This document shows, in pieces, positions 7,118 through 15,575 of a stretch of 35,179 nt of DNA. A program made the translations under genes and the position numbers. The stretch is taken from NCBI GenBank assembly GCA_025454495.1, contig JALOOI010000009.1, positions 1-35,179 of the forward strand, written 5' to 3'. Under the pieces are notes generated by a model. That model was given only the letters and a program-made list of their open reading frames with translations, searched no databases and had not been told where the DNA came from. Numbering within the stretch: the first letter of the stretch is position 1; each line of letters opens with the position of its first letter. Source of the stretch: Anaerolineae bacterium. Its GTDB lineage: Bacteria; Chloroflexota; Anaerolineae; Aggregatilineales; Phototrophicaceae.

Positions 7118-9154
7118 TTACAGCGGCCACACGTTCAGCAGGGTTTCCACCACAGCCGTCCGCCCGTCGCGGTATTTCACTTCCGCCCGCACCTGCACCG
7201 AGTCGCGGTCGCCGTACATGGCTTCCAGGATGTCGCCGTATTTTTGCGTCAGGGTGCGGCGCTTCAGCTTGCGCGTGCGCGTCAGTTCGCCTTCGTCGGC
7301 ATCGAAGGCTTTATGCAGGATGACGAATTTCCGCAGCCGGCTGAATTCTGGCAGGCTGGCATTCACGCGCTCCACATCGGCACGGATGAGCTGGGCCACT
7401 TCGGCCTTTTGCGACAGATCGACCATGGTGGTGAAGCTGATGCCGTTTTTCTCGGCGAAGCGGGCCACATTATCAAAATTGATGACGATGATGGCCGTCA
7501 CATAGGGCATGTCAAAGCCGCCGATGGTCATAATATCCTGGATGAAGGGGCTGAACTTCAGGCGGCCTTCGATGTACTGCGGGCTAAAGCTTTGCCCGGT
7601 GGACAGTTCGATCATATCCTTGACGCGCTCCAGGTATACCAGGTGCCCGTCGCTGTCCATATAGCCGGCATCGCCGGTGTGGTACCAGCCTTCTTCGTCC
7701 AGCACTTCGCCGGTTTTATCCGCTGCTTTGTAGTAGCCGCTAAAACGGGCTTCGGTACGCACCAGAATTTCCTGGTCTTCGGCAATTTTCACCTCCACCC
7801 CCGGCACGATCACCCCCACAGTGCCCAGTTTGACATCGCCGGGGATGTGGATGGTGACGTAAGTTTCCGTGGAGGCGTAAAGCTGGCGCAGTTCTACCCC
7901 CAGGGCGCGGAAGAAGCGGATGACATCCGGCGAGAGCATGGCCCCGGCGGTGAGGACGTTGCGGGCCCGCACCAGCCCCAGTTTATCGCGCAGGGGCTGG
8001 AAGACGGCCAGCTCTCCCAGCCAGCGCAGCAGTTGCAGCGTGGGCGGCACCGCCTGGCGATTGTCCTCCAGGTCGATGATGCGATACGCCACCGGCATGA
8101 ACCATTCAAACAGCTTACGGTTAATCCACAGGCTGTCATTCAGCCGGAAGCGCACCTGCCCGGCCAGGTTTTCCCACACGCGGCTGGGGAACAGCAGCCC
8201 CACCGGGGCAATCTCGCGGATGTCAATGGGCACGGTCATGGGGCCTTCGGGAAAATTGACCTGCATCCCGAACATGAGATGCGGCGTAAAGCCAAAGGCC
8301 TGTTCCGTCAGCCAGGCCATGGGGCTAAACGACAGCCAGTTATCCTGGTGGGTGACGCGGTTATAATCAAAATTCATGATGCTGCCATAGGTCAGTTGAT
8401 GATTCGTCACCATGGCGAATTTGGGCAGGCTGGTGGTGCCAGAAGTCATGCTGAGGACGATGCAATCTTCCGGCTGCGTTTCCTCAATGAGCCGTTCAAA
8501 CAGGTGCGGATGGGTTTTCTTATAATCCGCCCCCAGTTCTTCAATATCGGCAAAGCTGGCCAGCCAGGGGTCTTTGTAATTCCACAGGCCGCGGTCTTCC
8601 CAGTAGATGACGCGGCGCACCTGGGGCAGTTGGTCTTTGATGGCCAGCGCTTTATCCACCTGTTCCTGGTCATGCGCCACCAGGAAGGTGGCATCGGTTT
8701 CGGTGAGGGCGTACAGAATATCGCTGGCGGTGGCATCCGAAAAAATGGCGCAGGAACGGGCGCGGGCGCTGTGCGTGGCGATCTGCGTCCAGTACATTTC
8801 CGGGTCATTCTCGCCGATGACGGCCACCGTTTCGTGGGCCCGCAGCCCCAGGCTGACCAGGCCCAGGCAAAAATGGGCGACATGCGTATACACCTCATCC
8901 CAGGTGTATTCCTGCCAGATGCCGTAACGCTTTTTACGCATGGCGATGCTGTCGTGCAGTTCGCGCACGCGCAGCAGAAAATTTTTGGGCAGCGTGTTGC
9001 GGTCTTCGGTGGGGTAGGGTGGCGCTTCCTGCTGCATCCGGCTGCGGTACACGGTGCCTGGTTTGGTGGGGCGATGCACCACGCCGTCCACCAGGGTCCG
9101 CAGGCGGCTGCCCTGGGCCGGCGCGGCCGGGGATGGTTGGGTAATGGCTGCCAT
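7118..9154 (-). CDS. Long-chain acyl-CoA synthetase-like AMP-forming ligase (FadD15 type)
   Basis: This 678-residue cytoplasmic enzyme should convert a carboxylic acid, ATP and CoA to acyl-CoA, AMP and pyrophosphate. The catalytic motifs are intact: P-loop MTSGTTSLPK (236-245), YASTET (426-431), YHTGD (491-495), the YLERVKDMI hinge (507-515), and LTRTRKLKRR (624-633) with the C-terminal lysine. The length and overall motif spacing match the large long-chain acyl-CoA synthetases. The ATG at 9154 has a GGAGG ten bases upstream. It follows livG by only 5 bases, and ligases of this kind are repeatedly seen between livG and livH in other bacteria. I infer that it activates the acid imported by the transporter, but chain length or aromatic preference cannot be read from the sequence. 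Confidence 0.9.
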   Translation of the reverse strand: MAAITQPSPAAPAQGSRLRTLVDGVVHRPTKPGTVYRSRMQQEAPPYPTEDRNTLPKNFLLRVRELHDSIAMRKKRYGIWQEYTWDEVYTHVAHFCLGLVSLGLRAHETVAVIGENDPEMYWTQIATHSARARSCAIFSDATASDILYALTETDATFLVAHDQEQVDKALAIKDQLPQVRRVIYWEDRGLWNYKDPWLASFADIEELGADYKKTHPHLFERLIEETQPEDCIVLSMTSGTTSLPKFAMVTNHQLTYGSIMNFDYNRVTHQDNWLSFSPMAWLTEQAFGFTPHLMFGMQVNFPEGPMTVPIDIREIAPVGLLFPSRVWENLAGQVRFRLNDSLWINRKLFEWFMPVAYRIIDLEDNRQAVPPTLQLLRWLGELAVFQPLRDKLGLVRARNVLTAGAMLSPDVIRFFRALGVELRQLYASTETYVTIHIPGDVKLGTVGVIVPGVEVKIAEDQEILVRTEARFSGYYKAADKTGEVLDEEGWYHTGDAGYMDSDGHLVYLERVKDMIELSTGQSFSPQYIEGRLKFSPFIQDIMTIGGFDMPYVTAIIVINFDNVARFAEKNGISFTTMVDLSQKAEVAQLIRADVERVNASLPEFSRLRKFVILHKAFDADEGELTRTRKLKRRTLTQKYGDILEAMYGDRDSVQVRAEVKYRDGRTAVVETLLNVWPL

Positions 9155-9159
9155 AGGGG

Positions 9160-9927
9160 TTAGCCCTCCTGCCCAAGATACGCTTTGATGACGCGCTCAT
9201 TCTGCCGAATTTCGTCCGGGGTGCCTTCGCCGATTTTTTCGCCAAAATCCAGCACCACGATCCGATGCGAAATATCCATCACCAGGCCAATATCGTGCTC
9301 AATGAGCATGATCGTCGTCCCCTGGCGCTCGTGAATGTCCAGGATGAAGCGGGCCATATCCTCTTTTTCTTCCACGTTCATACCGGCCATCGGTTCATCC
9401 AGCAGCAGCAGGCTCGGCTCCACCGCCAGCGCCCGCCCCAGTTCCACGCGCTTGCGCAGCCCGTAGCTGAGCGCCCCCACGCGCGATTTACGAATGCTCT
9501 CCAGCTCCAGGAAGTCGATGATGTCTTCCACGCGGCGGCGATGGGCGATCTCTTCGCGCTCGGTGTGCCCTTTGAACAGGGCGGCCGTCAGCAAATTGGT
9601 GGTCATGTGGATGTGCCGGGCGGCCATCAGGTTATCCAGCACGGTGGCGTTGGTGTAGAGGGCGATGTTCTGGAACGTGCGCGAAATGCCCAGGCGGGCC
9701 CGCTGTGAGGGGGGAATGCGGTTCAGGCTGCGGCCTTCCAGCAGGATGTTGCCTTCCTGCGGATGATAAAAGCCGGTGATGCTGTTGATGAGGCTGGTTT
9801 TGCCCGCGCCATTGGGGCCGATGACGGCCAGAATTTCGCCATCGTAAACATCGAATTGAATATTACGCAGGGCTTTGATGCCGCCAAAGCGCAGCGAAAC
9901 ATTCTGAATTTGTAACTTTGCCGGCAT
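9160..9927 (-). CDS. livG: Branched-chain amino acid-type ABC transporter ATP-binding protein LivG
   Basis: This 255-residue ATPase has exactly the usual LivG length. Walker A is GPNGAGKTS (37-45), with the following NSITGFYHPQEGNI and the GISRTFQNIAL stretch typical of LivG. The signature region reads LSYGLRKRVELGRAL, with Tyr in place of the second Gly-neighbour of the canonical LSGGQ. Walker B is LLLLDEPMAGM, and MLIEHDIGLVMDIS carries the H-loop. The ATG at 9927 was preferred over in-frame codons up to 9972 because MPAKLQIQNVSLRF aligns with family N-termini and GAGG lies eight bases upstream. It is the first gene of the seven-gene operon; direct repeats lie in its upstream region. Confidence 0.93.
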   Translation of the reverse strand: MPAKLQIQNVSLRFGGIKALRNIQFDVYDGEILAVIGPNGAGKTSLINSITGFYHPQEGNILLEGRSLNRIPPSQRARLGISRTFQNIALYTNATVLDNLMAARHIHMTTNLLTAALFKGHTEREEIAHRRRVEDIIDFLELESIRKSRVGALSYGLRKRVELGRALAVEPSLLLLDEPMAGMNVEEKEDMARFILDIHERQGTTIMLIEHDIGLVMDISHRIVVLDFGEKIGEGTPDEIRQNERVIKAYLGQEG

Positions 9928-9975
9928 AAACGAACCTCGTAAAAAAGAATGTACTTTGTAGTGCTGACGCAATTT

Positions 9976-10048
9976 TGCCGGTATGCCGGTATCAGATGCA
10001 GTTCAATGGTGGCAGCAGCGGCAAATATCTTTATATTGGCAAATATCT
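9976..10048. promoter_or_regulatory. Direct repeats upstream of the liv operon (possible operator)
   Basis: Two 11-base copies of GGCAAATATCT lie at 10020-10030 and 10038-10048, an 18-base period. Closer to livG, TGCCGGTA occurs twice in tandem (9976-9983 and 9984-9991). This AT-richer stretch lies in the 167-base gap between the hydrolase stop and the livG start, where the operon promoter should be. No convincing -35/-10 pair was found, so the regulatory role is inferred only from repeat geometry and place. Confidence 0.45.
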
Positions 10049-10094
10049 ATGACTGAGAGTAACCGGAATTGTGCGGTTATGGATGAGACACGGG

Positions 10095-10934
10095 TTAATG
10101 ACTGGTGAGCCACGCCTGTATGTCCGCCAGGGGCTGCGCCCGGTCGCGCTCATTAAAGATTTCGTGGCGCATACCGGCATACATGCGCCGCGTTTTATCC
10201 GCCGAGGCGGCCCGTTCATAAAGGAGGTGGCTGCCGGAAACCGGGGTGATTTTGTCGTCTGCGCCATGCAGGATGAGCAGCGGCAGCGTGATTGCGCCGG
10301 CGCGGGCCCGCAGCGCCTGCCCGGCCTGGAGCAGCCCGAAGCCCATGCCCACGCGCCACCAGCCATGATACACCAGCGGATCGGCGGCGTAGGCCTGCAC
10401 CACGGCCGGATCGGTGGAGAGTTCGGCAGGGGGCACGCCGGGCAGCAGCGGCAGGGTGGGAACCACGGACTGGAGGAGGCGGCCGACGTGGCGCAGGGCG
10501 GCCGGCACGGTTTCATCGCCATTCACCGCACAGCCGGATAAAATGAGGCCGTTCAGATCACGGTTGCCCCCGCAGTCCAGCGTAAAGGCCAGGGCCAGCA
10601 GCGTGCCCATGCTGTGACCGATCATGAAGCGTTTTAGCCCCGGCTGCTGTGCGCTCACCTGCGCAAAATAGCCCTGTAGATCGTTGACGGCATCGTCCAG
10701 CCGGGCGAAATAGGCCCGGCGGCCCTCGCTGCGCCCGTGCCCGCGATGATCCAGCCCGTAAACGGCAAAACCGCTGTGCAGCAGCGCCTGCGCCACCGGC
10801 TCATAGCGCCCGATATGCTCGCCGTAGCCATGCACCAGAAAAACCAGCCCGCGGGGCGGGCCGGCCGGCTGCCAGGCCACGGTGTGCAGCCGCAGCTGAT
10901 CGGTGGTGATGAAGGTGCCTGTTTGCGCGGTCAT
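10095..10934 (-). CDS. Alpha/beta hydrolase of the monoacylglycerol lipase/lysophospholipase type
   Basis: This 279-residue serine hydrolase has the oxyanion-region motif LVHGYGEH (33-40), LDHRGHGRSEGRRAYF (61-76), the nucleophile elbow GHSMG (Ser108), an acid in HGADDKITP (likely Asp227) and His257 in GMRHEIFNE. The combination HGYGEH plus DHRGHGRS is typical of monoacylglycerol lipases and lysophospholipases (Hydrolase_4 family), which release fatty acids from glycerides. There is no signal peptide, so it is probably cytoplasmic. The ATG at 10934 is preferred over upstream in-frame codons because of AAGGA nine bases upstream and because the upstream residues are low-quality sequence antisense to nothing conserved. 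It is the last gene after the TPR-kinase and FHA genes, 43 bases behind FHA. The natural substrate is unknown. Confidence 0.88.
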   Translation of the reverse strand: MTAQTGTFITTDQLRLHTVAWQPAGPPRGLVFLVHGYGEHIGRYEPVAQALLHSGFAVYGLDHRGHGRSEGRRAYFARLDDAVNDLQGYFAQVSAQQPGLKRFMIGHSMGTLLALAFTLDCGGNRDLNGLILSGCAVNGDETVPAALRHVGRLLQSVVPTLPLLPGVPPAELSTDPAVVQAYAADPLVYHGWWRVGMGFGLLQAGQALRARAGAITLPLLILHGADDKITPVSGSHLLYERAASADKTRRMYAGMRHEIFNERDRAQPLADIQAWLTSH

Positions 10935-10977
10935 GGGGGCTGTCCTTTCTGAACAGGGATTAAACCAGGGTGGCGGC

Positions 10978-11373
10978 TCAGCCGTAGGACAGCGGCACAT
11001 CCAGCCGCAGCCAGGTACGCCCCACGCGGAACAGCGTCCCCGGCCGCAGTTGCACGCGCCCTTCCAGCGGGTCAGTTTCTTTTTCGACAAAGGTACCGTT
11101 GCGGCTGCCGCCATCTTCCAGCCAGAAATTGAGCAGCATGGGCGAAGTCATGCTGTCGCTGGCGGTCACGGCGCGGGCCGTGCAGCCCAGGCGGGCGTGC
11201 AGCCGCGATACCTGATTATCAAACTTCATCAGCACATCGCAGCCTTCGCGCCGGCCAATGGTGATGATGCGCTGTTTGCCCGGCTCTGGCTGCTCAAACG
11301 TGAGGGTTTTGCCGTCCAGCGGGCCACTCATAAACGTGATGGAGATTTCTCCCCGGCGCTTGTATGACGACAT
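10978..11373 (-). CDS. Small FHA-domain protein
   Basis: This 131-residue protein is almost entirely one forkhead-associated domain, which binds phosphothreonine peptides. The three signature elements are present: GR at 40-41 (TIGRREGCDV), SRLH at 56-59 and NG at 92-93 (GSRNGTFVE). The closing strands FRVGRTWLRLDVPL are also recognisable. About 12 extra residues between the second and third motifs (CTARAVTASDSMTSPM) make this loop longer than usual. The ATG at 11373 has GGAGAGGG just upstream; a GTG 18 bases earlier has no such site. It starts 24 bases after the TPR-kinase stop, so co-transcription is likely. I infer that it reads threonine phosphorylation by that kinase. Confidence 0.92.
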   Translation of the reverse strand: MSSYKRRGEISITFMSGPLDGKTLTFEQPEPGKQRIITIGRREGCDVLMKFDNQVSRLHARLGCTARAVTASDSMTSPMLLNFWLEDGGSRNGTFVEKETDPLEGRVQLRPGTLFRVGRTWLRLDVPLSYG

Positions 11374-11397
11374 GGCTTCCCTCTCCTGCACGGATGG

Positions 11398-14300
11398 TTA
11401 TTCGCGGCGCTTCATTTTATCACGGACGGCCTGGAGTTTGTCCCGCGAGAAATCGTGCTGCGGGTTCAGTTGCAGCGCCCGCCGGAAGGCGCTTTCGGCT
11501 TCTTCCAGGCGCTCATGATGATCCAGCGCTTCGCCATAATTGTGCCAGAACCACACCTCACCGGGATCATATTTCACGGCGTGCTGGTAGCACACCAGCG
11601 CTTCCTCCCAGCGATGCAGGGCCGCCAGGCACATGCCTTTGCCGTTCCAGGCCCAGGCGTAGGTGGTATCCAGCGCCAGCGCCTGATGATAACTTTCAAT
11701 GGCGGTATCGAAGCGATACAGGCGGCGCAGCACCTGCCCGCGGCGGGCCCACACGGTGGGGTTATGCGGCGCGATGGTCAGCGCGTCTTCGGTGGTTTTC
11801 AGCGCCTCTTCGCGCCGGCCCATCTCCAGCAGCACCACCACCCGGTTGATGTAGTACCAGGTGACGGCCGGCTCCGCCTGGATCGCCTGATCGTAACTGC
11901 TGACGGCTTCCTCCAGCCGGCCCAGTTCGCGCAGGGTTAGCCCGCGCCCGTTCCAGGCCCAGCCCGACCGGGCATTGAGGCGCACGGCTTTGTTGTAGGC
12001 GGCCAGGGCTTCTTCCAGCCGCCCCAGGGTTCGCAGCACCTGGCCATATTTCATCCAGCTTTCGGTGTGCTGCGGGTCGGCTTCCAGGGCGCTGGAGAGC
12101 GCTTCGGCGGCCTGTTCGTTTTCGCCCAGGTGCATCAATTCTTCGGCATAATTATGCCAGTACCACACGTCCCGGTCATCCAGCGACAGCGCCACCTGAA
12201 AGCAGTAGAGGGCTTCTTCGTGCTGGTTCAGGGCGCTCAACGTCAGCCCGCGCCCGCTCCAGCCCCAGGCGTAATCCGGCTCCAGTTCCACGGCGCTGGT
12301 ATAGCTTTGCAGGGCTTCGTCCAGCCGGTTCAGCCGGCGCAAAATTTGCCCGTGCTTGGCCCAGATGTGGGCGCTGCGGCTGTTCAACCGCAGGGCGCGT
12401 TCCAGCGCCTGCAGGGCCTCGTCATAGCGATGCAGGGCAATCAACACATCCGCCTGGCGATAGGGGTAGGAGGGCTTATCCGGCTCATGGAGGGCGGCCT
12501 GCTGGTAAGCGTGCAGCGCTTCTTCGTACTGTTCGCCGGCTTCCAGGGCGATGCCCAGTTCATTCCATGCCCAGGCATAATCCGGCGTGAGGTCGGTGGC
12601 CTGGCGCAGGGCGGCCAGCGCGTCGTCCAGCCGGCCCATGCTGCGTAAAATGCTGCCATGCAGCGCCAGGCTGCGGGCATAGGTGGGGTTGATGGCGATG
12701 GCCTGTTCCAGCAGCGGCAGGGCTTCGGCGGTGCGGTTCAGCAGGTGCAGCGCGTTGGCCTGGTTGTAAATGTACCAGTCGCGGCCCGGGTGCAGGGCGG
12801 CGGCCTGGCGGTAGCACGTCAGCGCTTCCTCGTAGCGGTGCAGTTGTTCCAGCACCATCCCCTTACCGTTGATGGCCCAGTCAAAATGTTCATCCAGCTC
12901 GATGGCCCGTTCATAGGCATCCAGCGCTTCGGGGAGCTGGCGCAAATAGCGCAGCACCTGGCCCAGCTTGCCCCAGGACATGGCATGAAGCGGATCAACG
13001 CGGGTGGCTTCGCGGGCGGGGGCCAGCGCGTCCTGGTAGCGGCGCAGGTCAACCAGGGTTTCCGCCAGGTTGTACCAGTGCCACACGATCTCCGGCTGGT
13101 AGCGGGTGGCCCGCTTAAAGCTGAGGATGGCATCGCTGGTGCGGCCCAGGCTTTTCAGGGACAGCCCGCAGCCGTTATGCGCCCAGGCGTAATCCGCCTG
13201 GAGGGCAATAGCCCGTTCATAGGCCACGACGGACTCTTCATAGCGGCGCAGGTGGCGCAAAATTTGCCCGATGCGGGCATGGCTGTTGGCATGGCGCGGA
13301 TCCACCTTCAGCCCGCGCTGGAGCATGGTGATGGCTTCTTCGCGCTGGCCCAGTTTGTCCAGCAGGTCGCCCCGGTTGTACCAGTACCACACGTCATTGG
13401 GGTTTAGCTCGGTGGCGGTGGTGAAGCAGGTGATGGCCTCCTGCGGGCGGCCCAGGCGATCCAGAATGATGCCGCGGCCGTTGTGGGCCCAGGCGTAATC
13501 TGGCTGGATGGCCAGCGCTTTATCATAACAGGCCAGGGCTTCTTCGTGGCGTTCCAGCAGGCGCAGCGTGCGGGCCCGCCGGGCCCAGGCCCAGGCGTAA
13601 TCCGGTTGCAGGCTGATGGCCTGGTCATAGGCGGCCAGCGCTTCTTCCAGCCAGCCCAGTTCCGTCAGCGAATAGCCTTTGTCCATCAATTCCCGCGCCT
13701 GAAGCTGGATGCCATCCATCTCCAGCGGCGGCAGGGTGCCAATCTGCGCCACGTAAATATCGGAGAGCGTGGTGACGATCTCCTGCCAGGACTGCGGGCG
13801 CTCGGCGGGTTTTTTGGCCATGCAGCGCAAAATGAGCGTTTGCAGCGCGGCCGGCATGGGCTGCGGCAGATCGGGGATGATGACGGGCTGGCGGGTGTGG
13901 GCTTCGCGCCAGGCTTTTACCCCGTGGGCCTGAAAGGCATGGCGGCCCACCACCATTTCATACAGCACCGTGCCAAAAGCATAAATATCGGAACGGCTGT
14001 CCACCTGGCTGGCCGTCTCGAACTGCTCCGGGGACATGTAGGGCGGGGTGCCCACCAGGGCATTCAGGCGCGTTAGCCGGGCATCGCCTTCGCCCGCGTC
14101 GCCGGCATCGCCGCCTTCCGGCAGGCGGGCCAAATCCAGCGAGCGCACCAGCCCAAAATCGGTAATCTTGGCGATGCCGTCATGCGTCACCAGCACGTTG
14201 CCGGGCTTAATATCGCGGTGCACCAGCCCCGGAATTTTGCCGGTGGCGTGCTGCATCCCCAGGGCGATGTGCAGCCCGAATAACAGGCTGTGCCGCAGCG

Positions 14301-15450
14301 TCAGCCGGTTATGGTCGATCCAGCTACGCAGGTCTACGCCCACATTTTCCATCCCGCTGATGTGCTCCAGGAAAATATAGGGGCGCTGTTGAATTTTCTG
14401 GGCCAGCTTGGCATGGACGATGTGCGCGTGACGATCCAGCTTAATCCACAGGTAGGCTTCCTGTTCAAAGCGGGCGACGGCTTTTTCATTGTCCAGAAAG
14501 CGGCGCTGAAAGGTTTTGATGGCGATGGGTTCGCGCTTTTCGTGATCGTAGCACAGGTACACCACGCCCATCCCGCCGCTGCGCACATCCACAATTTCGT
14601 AGCGGTCTTCCAGGCGCTGGCCCACCCGGAATTCGCCATCGTCAGCGGCCTGGCCGGCCCGCACCGGCTTGAGGCTGATCTGGCGGGCGGGGCTGCTGCC
14701 GGGCGCTTCTTCCATGGAGGTAAATTCGCCGTGGGGAATTTCGACACTTTCGCCGGCCTTGGTTTCGGACACCGGCGCGGGCGGCGGCTGCGGCTCCACA
14801 ATGGCCGAGGAAGCCGCTTCGCCGGACGGCTTAAGCCGCGTTTCGGACACATCGCTGAACACTTCGGCGTTGCCCGCGCCGGCGCGGGTTTCGCGGCTGG
14901 TGGCCACCGAATCGAACTGGGTTTCATCCGACGTGCTGCCGGAGAGGGTGCTTTTGCCGGGGCTGGCGTAGGCCTGCAACAGGCGGGCCCGGCTGCGCTC
15001 CGGGACGGTGGGCGCGGGCAAATCGTCGCCTTCATCCGCGGCGATCACCCACAGCGCCACCGCCAGGTTGCGCTGCGAGGGGTAATCCAGCGCCATACGG
15101 ATGACCCATTCGCCAAAAGCATCCATGGCGCGGCGGGCAAAGGTGCGGTCAACATCGTTTTTGGCCATGGCCAGCGCCCGACCCCAGGCGATGAGGACTT
15201 TGCCGGCGTAAAAAATGCGCAGGCGATTTTCCTGGCTTTGCACGCGCCCGGCGCACAGGTCGCCGAGCCAGAAGTAATAATCAATATTGTTCAGCCGCAG
15301 CGCCAGCCGGCCGGTTTCGCTGATGTCCGGGGCGGGGTCGGTGGCGAAAGGATCGCTTTTATCGCCATCATGGCGCTGGCGCAGCAGGCGGCGGAGTTCT
15401 TCCTCACTGGCGAGGAGGGGGCGGCGACCGGTCTGGGGTGGTTTTATCAT
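11398..15450 (-). CDS. Serine/threonine protein kinase with 22 C-terminal TPR repeats
   Basis: This 1350-residue cytoplasmic protein has three parts. Residues 1-150 form a helical region of unknown type, followed by a Ser/Pro/Glu-rich linker (about 150-275). The kinase domain spans about 284-565: glycine loop RSGGMGVVY (290-298), Lys312 in IAIKTF, catalytic HRDIKPGN (411-418), DFG (431-433), and GTPPYMSPEQF (467-477). All catalytic residues are present, and the activation loop carries an extra Gly/Ala/Asp-rich insert (446-457). From 585 to 1332 there are 22 contiguous 34-residue TPRs, then an 18-residue cap. No membrane segment is seen. The ATG at 15450 has GCCAGG directly abutting it, a poor ribosome-binding site, so the start is less certain. 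The FHA and hydrolase genes follow closely; clpC lies upstream behind a terminator. Confidence 0.93.
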   Translation of the reverse strand: MIKPPQTGRRPLLASEEELRRLLRQRHDGDKSDPFATDPAPDISETGRLALRLNNIDYYFWLGDLCAGRVQSQENRLRIFYAGKVLIAWGRALAMAKNDVDRTFARRAMDAFGEWVIRMALDYPSQRNLAVALWVIAADEGDDLPAPTVPERSRARLLQAYASPGKSTLSGSTSDETQFDSVATSRETRAGAGNAEVFSDVSETRLKPSGEAASSAIVEPQPPPAPVSETKAGESVEIPHGEFTSMEEAPGSSPARQISLKPVRAGQAADDGEFRVGQRLEDRYEIVDVRSGGMGVVYLCYDHEKREPIAIKTFQRRFLDNEKAVARFEQEAYLWIKLDRHAHIVHAKLAQKIQQRPYIFLEHISGMENVGVDLRSWIDHNRLTLRHSLLFGLHIALGMQHATGKIPGLVHRDIKPGNVLVTHDGIAKITDFGLVRSLDLARLPEGGDAGDAGEGDARLTRLNALVGTPPYMSPEQFETASQVDSRSDIYAFGTVLYEMVVGRHAFQAHGVKAWREAHTRQPVIIPDLPQPMPAALQTLILRCMAKKPAERPQSWQEIVTTLSDIYVAQIGTLPPLEMDGIQLQARELMDKGYSLTELGWLEEALAAYDQAISLQPDYAWAWARRARTLRLLERHEEALACYDKALAIQPDYAWAHNGRGIILDRLGRPQEAITCFTTATELNPNDVWYWYNRGDLLDKLGQREEAITMLQRGLKVDPRHANSHARIGQILRHLRRYEESVVAYERAIALQADYAWAHNGCGLSLKSLGRTSDAILSFKRATRYQPEIVWHWYNLAETLVDLRRYQDALAPAREATRVDPLHAMSWGKLGQVLRYLRQLPEALDAYERAIELDEHFDWAINGKGMVLEQLHRYEEALTCYRQAAALHPGRDWYIYNQANALHLLNRTAEALPLLEQAIAINPTYARSLALHGSILRSMGRLDDALAALRQATDLTPDYAWAWNELGIALEAGEQYEEALHAYQQAALHEPDKPSYPYRQADVLIALHRYDEALQALERALRLNSRSAHIWAKHGQILRRLNRLDEALQSYTSAVELEPDYAWGWSGRGLTLSALNQHEEALYCFQVALSLDDRDVWYWHNYAEELMHLGENEQAAEALSSALEADPQHTESWMKYGQVLRTLGRLEEALAAYNKAVRLNARSGWAWNGRGLTLRELGRLEEAVSSYDQAIQAEPAVTWYYINRVVVLLEMGRREEALKTTEDALTIAPHNPTVWARRGQVLRRLYRFDTAIESYHQALALDTTYAWAWNGKGMCLAALHRWEEALVCYQHAVKYDPGEVWFWHNYGEALDHHERLEEAESAFRRALQLNPQHDFSRDKLQAVRDKMKRRE
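11455..13698 (-). repeat. 22 tandem TPR-coding repeats with a three-repeat (about 306 bp) super-period
   Basis: The 34-codon units occur without gaps from residue 585 to 1332 of the kinase. From the third unit on they fall into three alternating classes: A (AWAxNGxGxxL), B (VWYWYNxxxxL) and C (AxSWxKxGQxLRxL). The order A-B-C recurs six times and ends with a further A-B (7 A units). The first two units are B-like and C-like. Confidence 0.9.
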
Positions 15451-15519
15451 CCTGGCTAACCATAACTGTATACGGGTTCATGAGCTAACGCAGAGTATAA
15501 CGCAAACGTGGATGAAACC

Positions 15520-15543
15520 AAAAACACCCGGCCGCGGGCCGGG
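15520..15543 (-). terminator. Rho-independent terminator after clpC
   Basis: CCCGGCC (15527-15533) and GGCCGGG (15537-15543) form a 7-bp stem with a 3-base loop. On the minus strand the stem is followed by TG and then TTTTT (complement of 15520-15524). It lies about 33 bases beyond the clpC stop, indicating that the downstream TPR-kinase gene is started from its own promoter, in 15451-15519. Confidence 0.8.
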
Positions 15544-15575
15544 CAGGGTGGGGGCGGGGTGGCCGTGCGCCGAAA

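Noticed and set aside
7097-9163. A 688-codon open frame on the plus strand opposite the acyl-CoA synthetase gene.
   Set aside because: It mirrors the codon pattern of the minus-strand gene in GC-rich DNA and is rich in His, Gln and Ala without family motifs; the opposite strand has intact enzyme motifs and a ribosome-binding site.
14290-15459. Open frames opposite the kinase and clpC genes (also 16707-17939), and opposite hyuA and hyuB (29467-30858, 31268-32911).
   Set aside because: All are shadows of genes with clear catalytic motifs on the other strand.
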